Positions 38,726 to 48,291 of a DNA stretch of 64,000 nucleotides are shown here, piece after piece. The position numbers and the translations under genes are program-made. The number at the start of each line of letters is the position of its first letter. Position 1 is the first letter of the stretch. Under the pieces are notes generated by a model that saw nothing but the letters and a program-made list of their open reading frames with translations, did no database searches and was not told where the DNA came from. The DNA is from Saccharomycopsis malanga (taxonomy: Eukaryota > Ascomycota > Saccharomycetes > Ascoideales > Saccharomycopsidaceae): NCBI GenBank assembly GCA_004014935.1, contig CP025321.1, forward strand, positions 1,798,001 through 1,862,000, read 5' to 3'.

Positions 38726-40961
38726 ATGGAGTATCTTAAGATCACCAAGGTATGTTTTGTTAGGCCGTGTGGTGGCGGTGGCGGCGGCGTGGCGAGGCGT
38801 GTGCTTGGCGTGTGTTTGGCAGTATCTAACAATATAGCAGGCCAGCAATGTTGTTCTCTACAAAAGAGGCCATTTTTTCCAAGGCGATTTGCATCTCACA
38901 ACCCATCATCTTATATTCACGTATCTGAGTGGGCCAACGGTGGCGGGGCCTCGTGAATTGTGGCTTTCCTATCCTATAATTGACTCTGTGGAGCTTAAAT
39001 CAGGCTCTTGTTTACTAGATCTTTTGTATTTGGCCAATCAGTACAATCTCTCCATACAACTGAACGATGCCACCACCACCTTGGCCCATATTTCGAGTCT
39101 TTCGGCAGGCCAGAGCTCCCCGGCAATCCCCAGTGGCCAGGTGCACTTGGCAAACAACGACCCCACCAATGTGATACAGAATCTCAGAGACATTGCCAAG
39201 TTGTACCAAGGAGCCTGTATTAGCATCAAGTGTAAGGACTTTCTCAACATTTCTGTAGATTTCAAAGACGGAAAGGTGGCACGCGACGTCTTTGACTCAA
39301 TAAAGAAACTCACCTGTGTAAAAAGCATTAATCTGCTATACGCCTTCTTGTACAACCCAGTGCCTATCGAGAAGAAGTATAACACATGGGACATCTACAA
39401 TCTTGAGCGGGAGTTCGCCCGGCAAGGTTTGGTGTTTGATGGCGTGCCCAGTGAAGGAGATGTCCCTGGACAGCGTAGCTGGCGTATTTCCAAAATCAAC
39501 GAAAACTACCTGTTTTGCGAAACGTATTCCCGCCATTTGGTGGTGCCTAAGAGTATATCAGACAGTGTGCTCAAATACGCTGCCAAATTCCGGTCAAAAT
39601 CCCGAATTCCTTGTCTTACGTACTATTACAAGAAAAACGGCTGCACCATAACTCGGTCTGCCCAGCCCTTGACAGGCCTAAGCCAATCGAGATCCATCCA
39701 GGACGAGAAGCTCATATACGAGATATTTATGTCCAATCAACCCAGTAACCCTTCGCCCAGCTCAAGTAGTCTAGAGTATGGAAGATACAACAATTTAATC
39801 ATAGATGCCCGTCCAACAGCCAATGCTATGGCCCAGACTGCCTTGGGCGCCGGTACAGAAATAATAGACAACTACAAGCATTGCAAACGTAAATTTCTAG
39901 GCATAGACAACATACATGTGATGCGAGATTCATTAACAAGAGTTTTCGAAATTATGAAACATTCCGATCTACTCATTCAGTTGCCTAGTTTGAGCTCTGC
40001 CAATTTGAACAAAACCGGCTGGCTCAAGCACGTTTCAATTGTTTTGAACGGAGTAGATTTGGTCACCAAGTCTTTGCATTTGAATAATAGCCACTGTGTG
40101 GTTCATTGCTCAGACGGATGGGATAGAACCACCCAGGTCTGCTCCCTAGCCGAGATTTGCTTGGATCCTTATTATAGAACTCTCGAAGGATTCATCATAT
40201 TAATAGAGAAAGACTGGTTTAGTTTCGGACACCGTTTTAAAGAACGGTCTGGCCATCTTTCTTCTGAAACAAAGTTCTCCAATAATGCTGCTAATAATCG
40301 TAACAATATCAGCGAAAACAACACCTCTGAAGATGACCACCCTGACGCAGAGGTCAGCAGCTCCATGTCCAATGGGTTTATTCCATTCGATGAAGGATTC
40401 AGTCTCAACGCGGAGTCTATATTAAATTCCGAAACCATCAACAGTGCTTCCAAATCATTCAACAAACTAACTAATCATTTCAAAAAGAAAAAACATATCA
40501 AGTTCACATCTCCAATATTCCAACAGTTTCTAGACTGTGTTTATCAAATCCTCATACAGTTTCCCGACAAGTTTGAGTTCAATGAGCGGTTTCTAAGACG
40601 CTTAGTATACCATTTATATTCGTGCCAATACGGAAACTTTTTGGTTGACAATGAATATGAAAAACTTTCCAAACAACTACCTTTGAAAACCAGATCTGTT
40701 TGGGATTATTTTTTGTCAAGAAGATTCGAGTTTACCAACAAAAACTACACTGCAAATCATACCGAAATCAACGCAGAGTTCGACGACGTTCTCTTGCCCA
40801 ACACAGAGAACATCAAATGGTGGTACCAAGTCTATGGCCGAAGCAATGAGGAAATGAACGGCCTTTCAATAGATAAGGAGAAACCAAAACCCCGCACAAG
40901 AGAAACAAATTTGAACATTTTGCGTAATGGTAAGAAATTGCATGAAAATTCAGACTCATGA
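38726..40961 (+). CDS. YMR1: Ymr1, myotubularin-type phosphatidylinositol 3-phosphatase (one intron)
   Basis: Exons are 38726-38749 and 38841-40961, giving 714 residues. Exon 1 encodes MEYLKITK, and splicing restores the Ymr1 N-terminus (K-ASNVVLYKRG..GDLHLTTHHLIF), an almost exact parallel of the S. cerevisiae protein (MEYIKIAK-VSNVVL). The 91-nt intron has GTATGT, a CTAAC branch and a tandem acceptor TAGCAG. The choice of the second AG preserves the family length; the first would add one Gln. A PH-GRAM domain is followed by the phosphatase core with the catalytic HCSDGWDRTT, DPYYRTLEGF and EKDWFSFGHRF, and a conserved C-terminal FNERFLRRLVYHLYSC. It dephosphorylates PI3P on endosomal membranes. 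Confidence 0.95.
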
Positions 40962-41839
40962 TGGTTATTGGTAATCCAGGCTATCAAACTGGTCTTTATT
41001 TATGTTGAATAGACACTTGTATAATAAAAAAGCCAACAATTAATATTGACTTGTGAGGGTGATAGCCACGTTTTGGTACGTAAATTGGAGAGTTTTCTAC
41101 TCCTATGACTGTTAGTTTGAGCGTCGTTACGTAGTAGACCCATGCTTTCTTACCGGCTGTAACACTTTATATAGCCAATGAAGCCATTCTTTCAGAAGCT
41201 AGGTTGCCATCAGTTCTAATAGATGCGTAGTATTAATAATAGTGATGATAGTTGGAAAAATTTACATTCTATCTATAACGCACTATCCAATGTCTCGATT
41301 GAAGATGCTGCGGGTGATCTAAAGATTAATACAAGTTGTCACGCTTAACCTGTAATACTATAAAGGTCTATTAGTGAAGGTAAATATGGGTGTAATTAAA
41401 TAGTTGTAAATAAAAGATTTGATAATGTATGAAAGTGGACTTAATAGGCAGTAATGGATAAGTCCTGATCTTGTATGATAATTAAAGAGTCTCAAAAATA
41501 AGAAAAAAAGCCTGTTTGTTTTAATAATAAGAATTATAAGAATTATAAGAATTATAACGTTTCATATACTTCGCGCCTGGTACGCCCAGTACGCCTGGTA
41601 TTCATTATATTATTTCAACATTCATTTTAAATAAGGTAGAACTATAAGCCGGGTGTATAAAGACAGATATTCTAAAAATTGTAGCTTTGCTTCAATTTCA
41701 ACTTAGACTTTTAGCAGTAAAATTCTCTCAACACAATTGACATATTGTAGTATTAAAAACTAAAACTTCTCTCATACATACTAGCCAAAGTTTATCACCC
41801 ATTTGCAGTGAATATACAACCTCCAGAAGAATGTAATAA

Positions 41840-42778
41840 AACAAATCAGAAACTGGAACAGCGAAAAAACAAAAGTAAAAAGTCAAAGTGACATTAAACC
41901 TTTTGCAACTTTAACTTGAATAGAAACAAAAGTGTTTTCAAAAACGAACTCCCCTGAACAGAGATATAAAGTTTATCAAGAAGCTCATTACGCTTTACCG
42001 AGCCCCTTAAAATATTCAATGTATAGTGGAAGTTGAAATATCCCAGTTTGACAATATATAATGATAATTATAGAATAAAAGTTCCTCTGAGAAGCTATAT
42101 TTTTATTATAACTAACCATACCTTTTTTAGCTCTTGAAATACGCATTTTTTAGAAATACAAGATCAGTAAAACGTACTATCAAACGCAATAAAAACTATG
42201 AGCAACCAACAACTATGAAATAATGCCAAGAAATAAAGAAAGTCTCTAAGAGTAAAATACATGATTTTCAACTGATTATGTGTTATTTTCGACAAAATGA
42301 AACTTTTTCACAATTAAATAATATTTAAAGCCCAATCTCGAAACAAAGTACCTGGAATTAAACTCTAGATTTTACAGAGTATAGAAATTAAACTTTTGTA
42401 TGGTTTGGGTAGTTGTAAAGTCTGTAGAATATGACTTGAAAGAATCAACTTTTTGTCAAAATTGATAATTTTTTATTATATCAAATAGTTATTCCGTAAT
42501 CTGATATTTTTTATTGTAAATAGTACTATATTATTGCAAAAAAACGTGAAACATCATTGTATGGTTTATTGAATCAAAATAGCCAGGGTAGCACTGGTTT
42601 AATCTAATAAAACCTTTGACGACTATTCCAAAACGTCAATAACGCGAATTGAGTCCAAAAACCAAAGTGAGGAACGCCACACTTATTTTTCACACTATTT
42701 TTTCGTGGCGCATGCCTCAACCAACTTGGCCACATGGCTGTAGTAAGGTATTGCATATAGGCATATTAAATAATATCT
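41840..42778 (-). mobile_element. Family B repeat, copy 3, directly downstream of a family A copy
   Basis: On the minus strand the family A tail (CTTGAGATATTATTTAATAT) runs straight into GCCTATATGCAATACC and then the tRNA-like unit with TGTGGCCAAGTTGGTTGAGG. The hairpin arms CGCCAC and GTGTGGCG and TTGACGTTTTGG follow, and then the shared body to GCTGTTCCAGTTTC. It is the most diverged of the well-preserved copies. Confidence 0.78.
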
Positions 42779-42870
42779 CAAGCCCAGTAACTATCAGTTT
42801 GGTATACACCTACTATGTCTAAAGGGTCTTGGTAAAACCCAACATAGAGTTCTATAATGGCTCTCATAAT
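42768..42870 (-). mobile_element. SINE family A, 3' block upstream of family B copy 3
   Basis: CTCAAGCCCAGTAACTATCA, TTTGGTATACACCTACTATG and AGGGTCTTGGTAAAACCCAA are complements of the family A 3' segment. The head is missing or unrecognisable. Confidence 0.65.
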
Positions 42871-43117
42871 CCAAGTAGAAGAGGAGAAAATTTGGATAAA
42901 ATACCTGAATCATGCGATAATAAGGAAAACTTTAATATGTGGTCAACTCTGGACAGCCTTTAACTGGACTCTGCTAATTACTTTGTTAAGTTTGTTTCAA
43001 TTCACTCACCTTATTGCGTATTGAATCAATTAGTCAAGCAATAAACAGTTTTTTTTTCTTTGAAATATTACATTACGTTAATTAAATTCATTTATTACTA
43101 GCTCCTTGTAAAATTAC

Positions 43118-43205
43118 CATATTTAGGACCCAGTACATATCATTTTCGTATATAGACGCCATGCACTTGGTGAAACCCAGTGGGGAAAACCCAAATTCCT
43201 GCTTT
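43118..43205 (-). mobile_element. SINE family A, 3' fragment
   Basis: GGACCCAGTACATATCATTT, CGTATATAGACGCCATG and CTTGGTGAAACCCAGTGGGG match the complement of the constant 3' block. The head is absent. Confidence 0.65.
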
Positions 43206-43612
43206 GATATGTTAAATAAAATCATGAAAAGATTGACGAAATATGCATTTCTATAATACCAATGCGTGAAATACATGTGTTTGCATGGTTCTATTTTTGG
43301 ACTTTTATTGAATAAAATACTCATCATATACTTAACAGTATTATTGTTGCCATTTACACACAATATACACTTGGTAAAAATAGATTCTTACAACTTGCGA
43401 TCCGTTAGAGCAATCTCTTTAAGGAAATTTTGAAAAAAAATGGAAAAAACGCTCCATTTTGGCAGATGCGATCATTATCAAAAATTCTGATAAATTTGAT
43501 TTCTCACAACCTCTGAAACACACCATTTGGAATCTGTGATTTGCAATCGTGACAGCCCATAGACGCCTTGCAACGCTGTTTACTAGCGGTTCTTCGCGGG
43601 TACAGTTAGGGA

Positions 43613-43690
43613 CTTGTTAGGACGACTTGTTAGGTTTTGTTAGGTTTTGTTAGGTTTTGCTAAGAATTTGCTCATTTGTTAAGGATTTGT
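43613..43690 (+). repeat. Short tandem repeat upstream of TRK1
   Basis: Three consecutive TTTTGTTAGG decamers (about 43629-43658) are flanked by ACTTGTTAGG and degenerate units TTTTGCTAAG and ATTTGTTAAG. The tract lies about 105-180 bp upstream of the chosen ATG, in promoter or 5' leader sequence. Confidence 0.8.
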
Positions 43691-43794
43691 TGAGAATTCC
43701 AAACAATTAGGATATCTATAATTGTCCACTATTTGCCAAATCCTTGACTGATAAGGTGATACGATTTCTGGGACCAATAATACAAATAGTAATA

Positions 43795-46700
43795 ATGAAC
43801 AGTCGACCAGTGGAGCCTATTGAAGCAACTTTTGCTAATGTTAAAGATTTTTTTACCAACATTAAGGACAAGTTTGAGTATCATTATTCAAACCGCAAAC
43901 ACACGACCAAACGTAGGTCCAGGGGACGACAAGAGGAGCATCGTACGGTGGGCAAAACTATACGTGATGTTATCTCGTTTATAGACACGTTGATAGGGCC
44001 TTTGGTGAAGATTATTATGCCCAACTTTATACATGTGCATTATTTCTATATAATCATGAGTGGTATTGTCACGTCTATATTGTTATATGGACCACGAAAC
44101 ATGTCCTATATTGACTGTTTTTTCATGGGTTATGGGGCAGTCACTCAGGCTGGTTTAAACACTGTGAATGTCAACCAGATGAATTTGTACCAACAGTTGG
44201 TATTGTATTTCTGCTGTGCTCTCACGACACCGATTTTCATCCATGGAACTTTGGTTTTTGTAAGATTATATTGGTTTGAGAAAACCTTTGATGGAATCAA
44301 AACGAGTTCTAAACTCAACTTCAAAATGAGAAAAGAGGCAACCTTGGCTGCTCGTACTACGTCCATGGATCCTTCAAAGACCAATGAAAACAATACAATG
44401 GTTCTGCGGATCATGTCTCGTTTTAGCAAGTCCAATGAACCTACCATACATGCTGAAAATGAATCAAATAACCAGAACAATTCTACAAAAGAAGAGTCTG
44501 AGAACACCAGCTCTTTGGAAAGTGCCAATAATTATACAGGAAACACCGAAATCCCTTTGCAGGATATAAATGTAGATGGAAATGCCAGCCTATCATCCAA
44601 GTTGCCAGCAACACCTACTAAAGATATAAGGTTTGGAAGCACCCCAGCCTTACAACACACAGCCCATGTAAACCCAAGAGACATGTACATGTCAATTGCA
44701 ATGATGCGTCAGAAAAATAACGAGCAAATCATGAATGGAGAAAGTAATAATAATGATGAAGAAGGCCCAGTGCTTATTGTTAAAGGGCCTGCTGAAAGAG
44801 AACAACACCGGTTTAAACGGTTACATAGACGGTCCAGTTCATTTCAGTTGGGATTGCCAAAATGGGGTTTGAAAAAAGAAGATAAATACAATAATGCAGA
44901 GCATAGATATGATGATAATGTGTTGGAAAGCGGAAATGAAAGCGATAATGAAAGTGGTAGGAACAATAATAGTGAAATTGGTAATAATGAATCTGATGAA
45001 GCTGACAATAGTGAAATTGATAATAGTGAAATTGACAATAGTGAAGTCGATAATAGTGAATCTGATGAAGCTGATAATAGTGATATTGATGTTCCAGATA
45101 ATAATGAACTCGATGAGCATGAAAGTGTGGAGAATTCTATCAATTCTCAATCTATTAAATCAAATGCCTCCAACCATATAGTCACAAATAAATATATACG
45201 TGATGTCAGTGATGGTTCAAGTTTACAGAAATTACAATCAAACTTTATAGCTCCTTCTGCTGATCAAACCGGAGGGCTCAAATATATGAAGCGTGCGGCC
45301 ACGTTAGATACTGAGCTTCCCTATCGAAAACCATTAATAGAGACGTTAGATGAGAAAAAACCGGAATTGAAAACAACTTTCAAAGAGAACAAGCCTAATC
45401 GGGCTAAGAGAAAAGCACGCGCAACCAAAAAATTGACTAAAACCAAGTCTCGTAAGTTAGCCAAGAACTTGAAAAAGGTTGGCAAGTATCCGTCGATGAT
45501 GTTAGATGATTTGTCAGTGTCAGAATCACGGATTTCCAACAAGATCCACCGCCAAATGAGTGCGGCGTATTTATCGTTTAATCCTACGTTTGGGCGCAAT
45601 TCAACATTTGTTCCGTTGGACCATAAACAGAAGGAGGAGCTTGGTGGCGTGGAGTACCGGTCACTCAAATTGTTGGCTAAAATTCTTATTGGATATTATG
45701 TAGGATTCCACCTTTTAGCCCTTGCAGTATTGGGTTTCTGGATCATTCCTCAATCGGGATATAGAGCAATAATACGAGCAGATGGTGCCAATCCTGCTTG
45801 GTGGAGCGCTTTTACAGCTGGCTCTTTCTTTAATGATTTGGGACTCACGTTAACGCCCGACAGTTTCTCTTCGTTTGTAAACTCACGTTATGTTTTATTG
45901 TGGGGATCGTTTTTCATCACCATTGGAAACGTCGCGTTTCCCATAATGTTAAGATTCATCATTTGGATGTTATTCAAGTTGGCCAGAGACTTGTCTTTAT
46001 TCAAGGAATCGCTTGGCTTTTTGTTAGATCATCCCAGAAGATGTTTCACATTATTGTTTCCGTCCATTCCCACATGGTGGCTTTTCTTCGTCTTGGTGGT
46101 GTTGAATCTCATCGACTTGATCTTGTTTTGCATCTTAGACATCCGGGACAAGAGTTTGGATAGCTTGTCGGACTCCACCAAGGTGTTGGCTGCGTTTTTC
46201 CAGGCCATCAGCACCCGGACAGCCGGATTCGCATGTATTGACTTGTCCAAGTTGCATCCTGCCATCCAGGTAAGTTACATGTTGATGATGTATGTCTCTG
46301 CCTTGCCGGTAGCCATCTCCATCCGGCGAACCAACGTTTACGAGGAACAGTCGCTTGGTATCTACAATTCCCATGACGAGGACGACGACATGTCAACAAA
46401 CAGCAACCGGAACGCTACTAAACGGTTTGTTGGAACCCATTTGAGAAAACAGCTTTCTTTTGACTTGTGGTACATCTTTCTAGGATTGTTCATTATCTGT
46501 ATAGTGGAAAGCGACAAGTTACGTAGCTTGAACGACCCGTATTTCACCATTTTCCAAGTCTTGTTCGAGGTAGTTTCTGCCTATGGCTGTGTGGGGTTGT
46601 CCCTTGGCTATCCTAACGACACCAGGTCGTTCTCCGCCCAGTTCAAAGTCATCAGTAAATTAGTCATTGTCGCCATGTTTGTCCGAGGCCGTCATAGAGG

Positions 46701-47154
46701 TTTGCCTTATGCTATTGACCGTGCCATCATTTTGCCTTCTAAAGCTATGGATAGAAGAGACGGTTACCAAGCACATCATCTTCGCCGCAATTCAAACTTG
46801 TCCACCAGAAATTATCAAGACCAGCCTATAAGCCCGGATCTAGAACAATGGAATAACTACCATATGCGCCAACAAGCTCCACAACTAACCACTTCCAACT
46901 CCATCCGTAGTAATACGAATTCCCCATCCCCACAAATTGCTAACATGACACCAGACAATGGTGCCCATAACGAAAACCATGAAAATTATAAAAACTTGTT
47001 GGAAGCTCTTCGCAGCCCAGCTCTTCCTTCCGAAATCCCATCTTCTTCTGCTGCTTTGTCAGTTCCTCAAAGAAGAACTACCATCAGTTTCGATACCGAT
47101 ACTAGCTTCCATACAAAACCAGAAAACTATCAAAAGTTCAATGGTAATGATTAG
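43795..47154 (+). CDS. TRK1: Trk1 high-affinity potassium transporter
   Basis: The 1119-residue product has the TRK/HKT layout of four membrane-pore-membrane units. The first unit (PNFIHVHYFYIIMSG, then the pore-loop FFMGYGAVTQAGLNTV) is followed by a very long hydrophilic loop of about 430 residues. The loop includes an acidic NSEIDNSEV-type repeat and a basic RAKRKARATKKLTKTKSRK segment. Three more units follow: TAGSFFNDLGLTLTPDSF, FFQAISTRTAGFACIDLSKL and VSAYGCVGLSLGYPN. These pore loops each carry the Gly of the K+ filter. It imports K+ across the plasma membrane. I chose the ATG at 43795, because the longer frame begins at a TTG. The repeat tract upstream may affect expression. Confidence 0.96.
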   Translation: MNSRPVEPIEATFANVKDFFTNIKDKFEYHYSNRKHTTKRRSRGRQEEHRTVGKTIRDVISFIDTLIGPLVKIIMPNFIHVHYFYIIMSGIVTSILLYGPRNMSYIDCFFMGYGAVTQAGLNTVNVNQMNLYQQLVLYFCCALTTPIFIHGTLVFVRLYWFEKTFDGIKTSSKLNFKMRKEATLAARTTSMDPSKTNENNTMVLRIMSRFSKSNEPTIHAENESNNQNNSTKEESENTSSLESANNYTGNTEIPLQDINVDGNASLSSKLPATPTKDIRFGSTPALQHTAHVNPRDMYMSIAMMRQKNNEQIMNGESNNNDEEGPVLIVKGPAEREQHRFKRLHRRSSSFQLGLPKWGLKKEDKYNNAEHRYDDNVLESGNESDNESGRNNNSEIGNNESDEADNSEIDNSEIDNSEVDNSESDEADNSDIDVPDNNELDEHESVENSINSQSIKSNASNHIVTNKYIRDVSDGSSLQKLQSNFIAPSADQTGGLKYMKRAATLDTELPYRKPLIETLDEKKPELKTTFKENKPNRAKRKARATKKLTKTKSRKLAKNLKKVGKYPSMMLDDLSVSESRISNKIHRQMSAAYLSFNPTFGRNSTFVPLDHKQKEELGGVEYRSLKLLAKILIGYYVGFHLLALAVLGFWIIPQSGYRAIIRADGANPAWWSAFTAGSFFNDLGLTLTPDSFSSFVNSRYVLLWGSFFITIGNVAFPIMLRFIIWMLFKLARDLSLFKESLGFLLDHPRRCFTLLFPSIPTWWLFFVLVVLNLIDLILFCILDIRDKSLDSLSDSTKVLAAFFQAISTRTAGFACIDLSKLHPAIQVSYMLMMYVSALPVAISIRRTNVYEEQSLGIYNSHDEDDDMSTNSNRNATKRFVGTHLRKQLSFDLWYIFLGLFIICIVESDKLRSLNDPYFTIFQVLFEVVSAYGCVGLSLGYPNDTRSFSAQFKVISKLVIVAMFVRGRHRGLPYAIDRAIILPSKAMDRRDGYQAHHLRRNSNLSTRNYQDQPISPDLEQWNNYHMRQQAPQLTTSNSIRSNTNSPSPQIANMTPDNGAHNENHENYKNLLEALRSPALPSEIPSSSAALSVPQRRTTISFDTDTSFHTKPENYQKFNGND
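44986..45110 (+). repeat. Coding minisatellite in the TRK1 cytosolic loop
   Basis: Units of about 15 bp (GATAATAGTGAAATT and variants) encode D-N-S-E-I/V repeats and a larger E-S-D-E-A-D-N-S unit. The tract lies in the long loop between the first and second membrane units and probably varies in length between strains. Confidence 0.75.
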
Positions 47155-48291
47155 TGATTTCTAATGGCCTTTATATTATAGTACCAAGACCTTTGCGTCG
47201 TAACATAGAGTTTTATTTATCAAGTAAACTGTAGAAAATGAATTGGCAAGTGCGGTATACTAAGAGTATTATAAATCAAGTAATTTAAACATGTATTCTA
47301 GAGGCCACTGGGCCATACGGCACAGTGGTCAGTGCTCTCGGAGAAGACATGATAGTTTAGCAGATAGTAATATAGAAAGCGAGAAAGACCTAACAAACTT
47401 AAGGGTGAAAGGATTAGGATAAACAGGACATTATTGGTTTAACCAATCCCCTTTAGACATAGCGCGTATATAGGAAACTGATATGTACTGGGCTTGAAAT
47501 ATAAGATATTATTATTATTAGGTAGTCATTTCCCCGTTTCGTTCATTGAAAAAACTATTTAATGTTATAGTACTTAATTCTACAATTTTGAAAAGCGAAC
47601 AAGCTGGTTCTGTTCAAATTCTAGTGACAAATAAAATGCAAATTAAAGAGCACTCAATGGTAAGTCGATGCAAAAATAACAAATAAAATTGATATATATA
47701 GTGGTAAACTAAAATAAGCTTTGACTTTGATATATACAACGACTATAAACAGTTTGACACTCAGAATCATACTCTCAAATCATAATTTGCGCTTTCAGAA
47801 GAAAACAAAGTAAATGGGTGACGTTAACAACTGACTTTCTATTGGGTTTTACTCATTCAAATAGATTTTCACTGCTCTTTTTATTGTTTTTATACAATCC
47901 CTGACATAAACTATTTTCGGTTTTATAATTGGGCTGCTAGAAGCAAGCACAATGCACTAGAACTATTTTACTTTAACCTATTCATCCAGAATGCTGTCAT
48001 ACCACTATAAGATATGCCAGTCAAAGCTCTTTATCCCATTGGCGATGCTCTCTTGAAACAAACGTCCCAATAGCCTGTTTTGAACACTTTGATGACCTTG
48101 AGTTAATTCAATTGATTTTCTCAATAGTAATCCTCGGTAATTATAATATAATAATGACGAGCCAAGATTTCCACTTTTTTAGAGGGATTGATAAGCAATT
48201 TTCAAGAATTATGGCAAGTTTTCTCCCGGTTTTTCGCAGGTACACTACAAGTGAACCAAGAATGAGCTTAATGTGTATTATGAGGAACAGT
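47155..48291. other. Convergent intergenic region TRK1/SFB3
   Basis: It holds one plus-strand family A SINE (47305-47521). 47530-48290 is AT-rich. No gene is supported; the frame at 48112-48423 is short and overlaps the end of SFB3. Confidence 0.55.
47305..47521 (+). mobile_element. SINE family A, short form with extra internal unit
   Basis: CCACTGGGCCATACGGCACA is followed by GTGGTCAGTGCTCTCGGAGA, an extra segment (GATAGTTTAGCAGATAGTAA), GACCTAACAAACTTAAGGGT, the GGACATTATTGGTTTAACCA block and GCGCGTATATAGGAAACTG. It ends TGTACTGGGCTTGAAATATA and (ATT)n. The extra segment matches the unit amplified in the copy at 63727. I see no clear duplication at the ends. Confidence 0.85.

Larger units (their letters stand above)
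40962..43794. other. 2.8-kb gene-free region YMR1/TRK1
   Basis: It holds a minus-strand family B copy (41840-42778), two minus-strand family A fragments (42768-42870 and 43118-43205) and the TRK1 upstream region with a short tandem repeat (43613-43690). 40980-41830 is AT-rich, with ATAAGAATT repeats near 41525, and shows no gene. Confidence 0.6.

Noticed and set aside
43613-43690. Internal telomere-like repeat (GTTAGG units)
   Set aside because: The unit is a decamer with T runs, limited to three good copies in a promoter position, and does not match the long regular telomere units known in this group.
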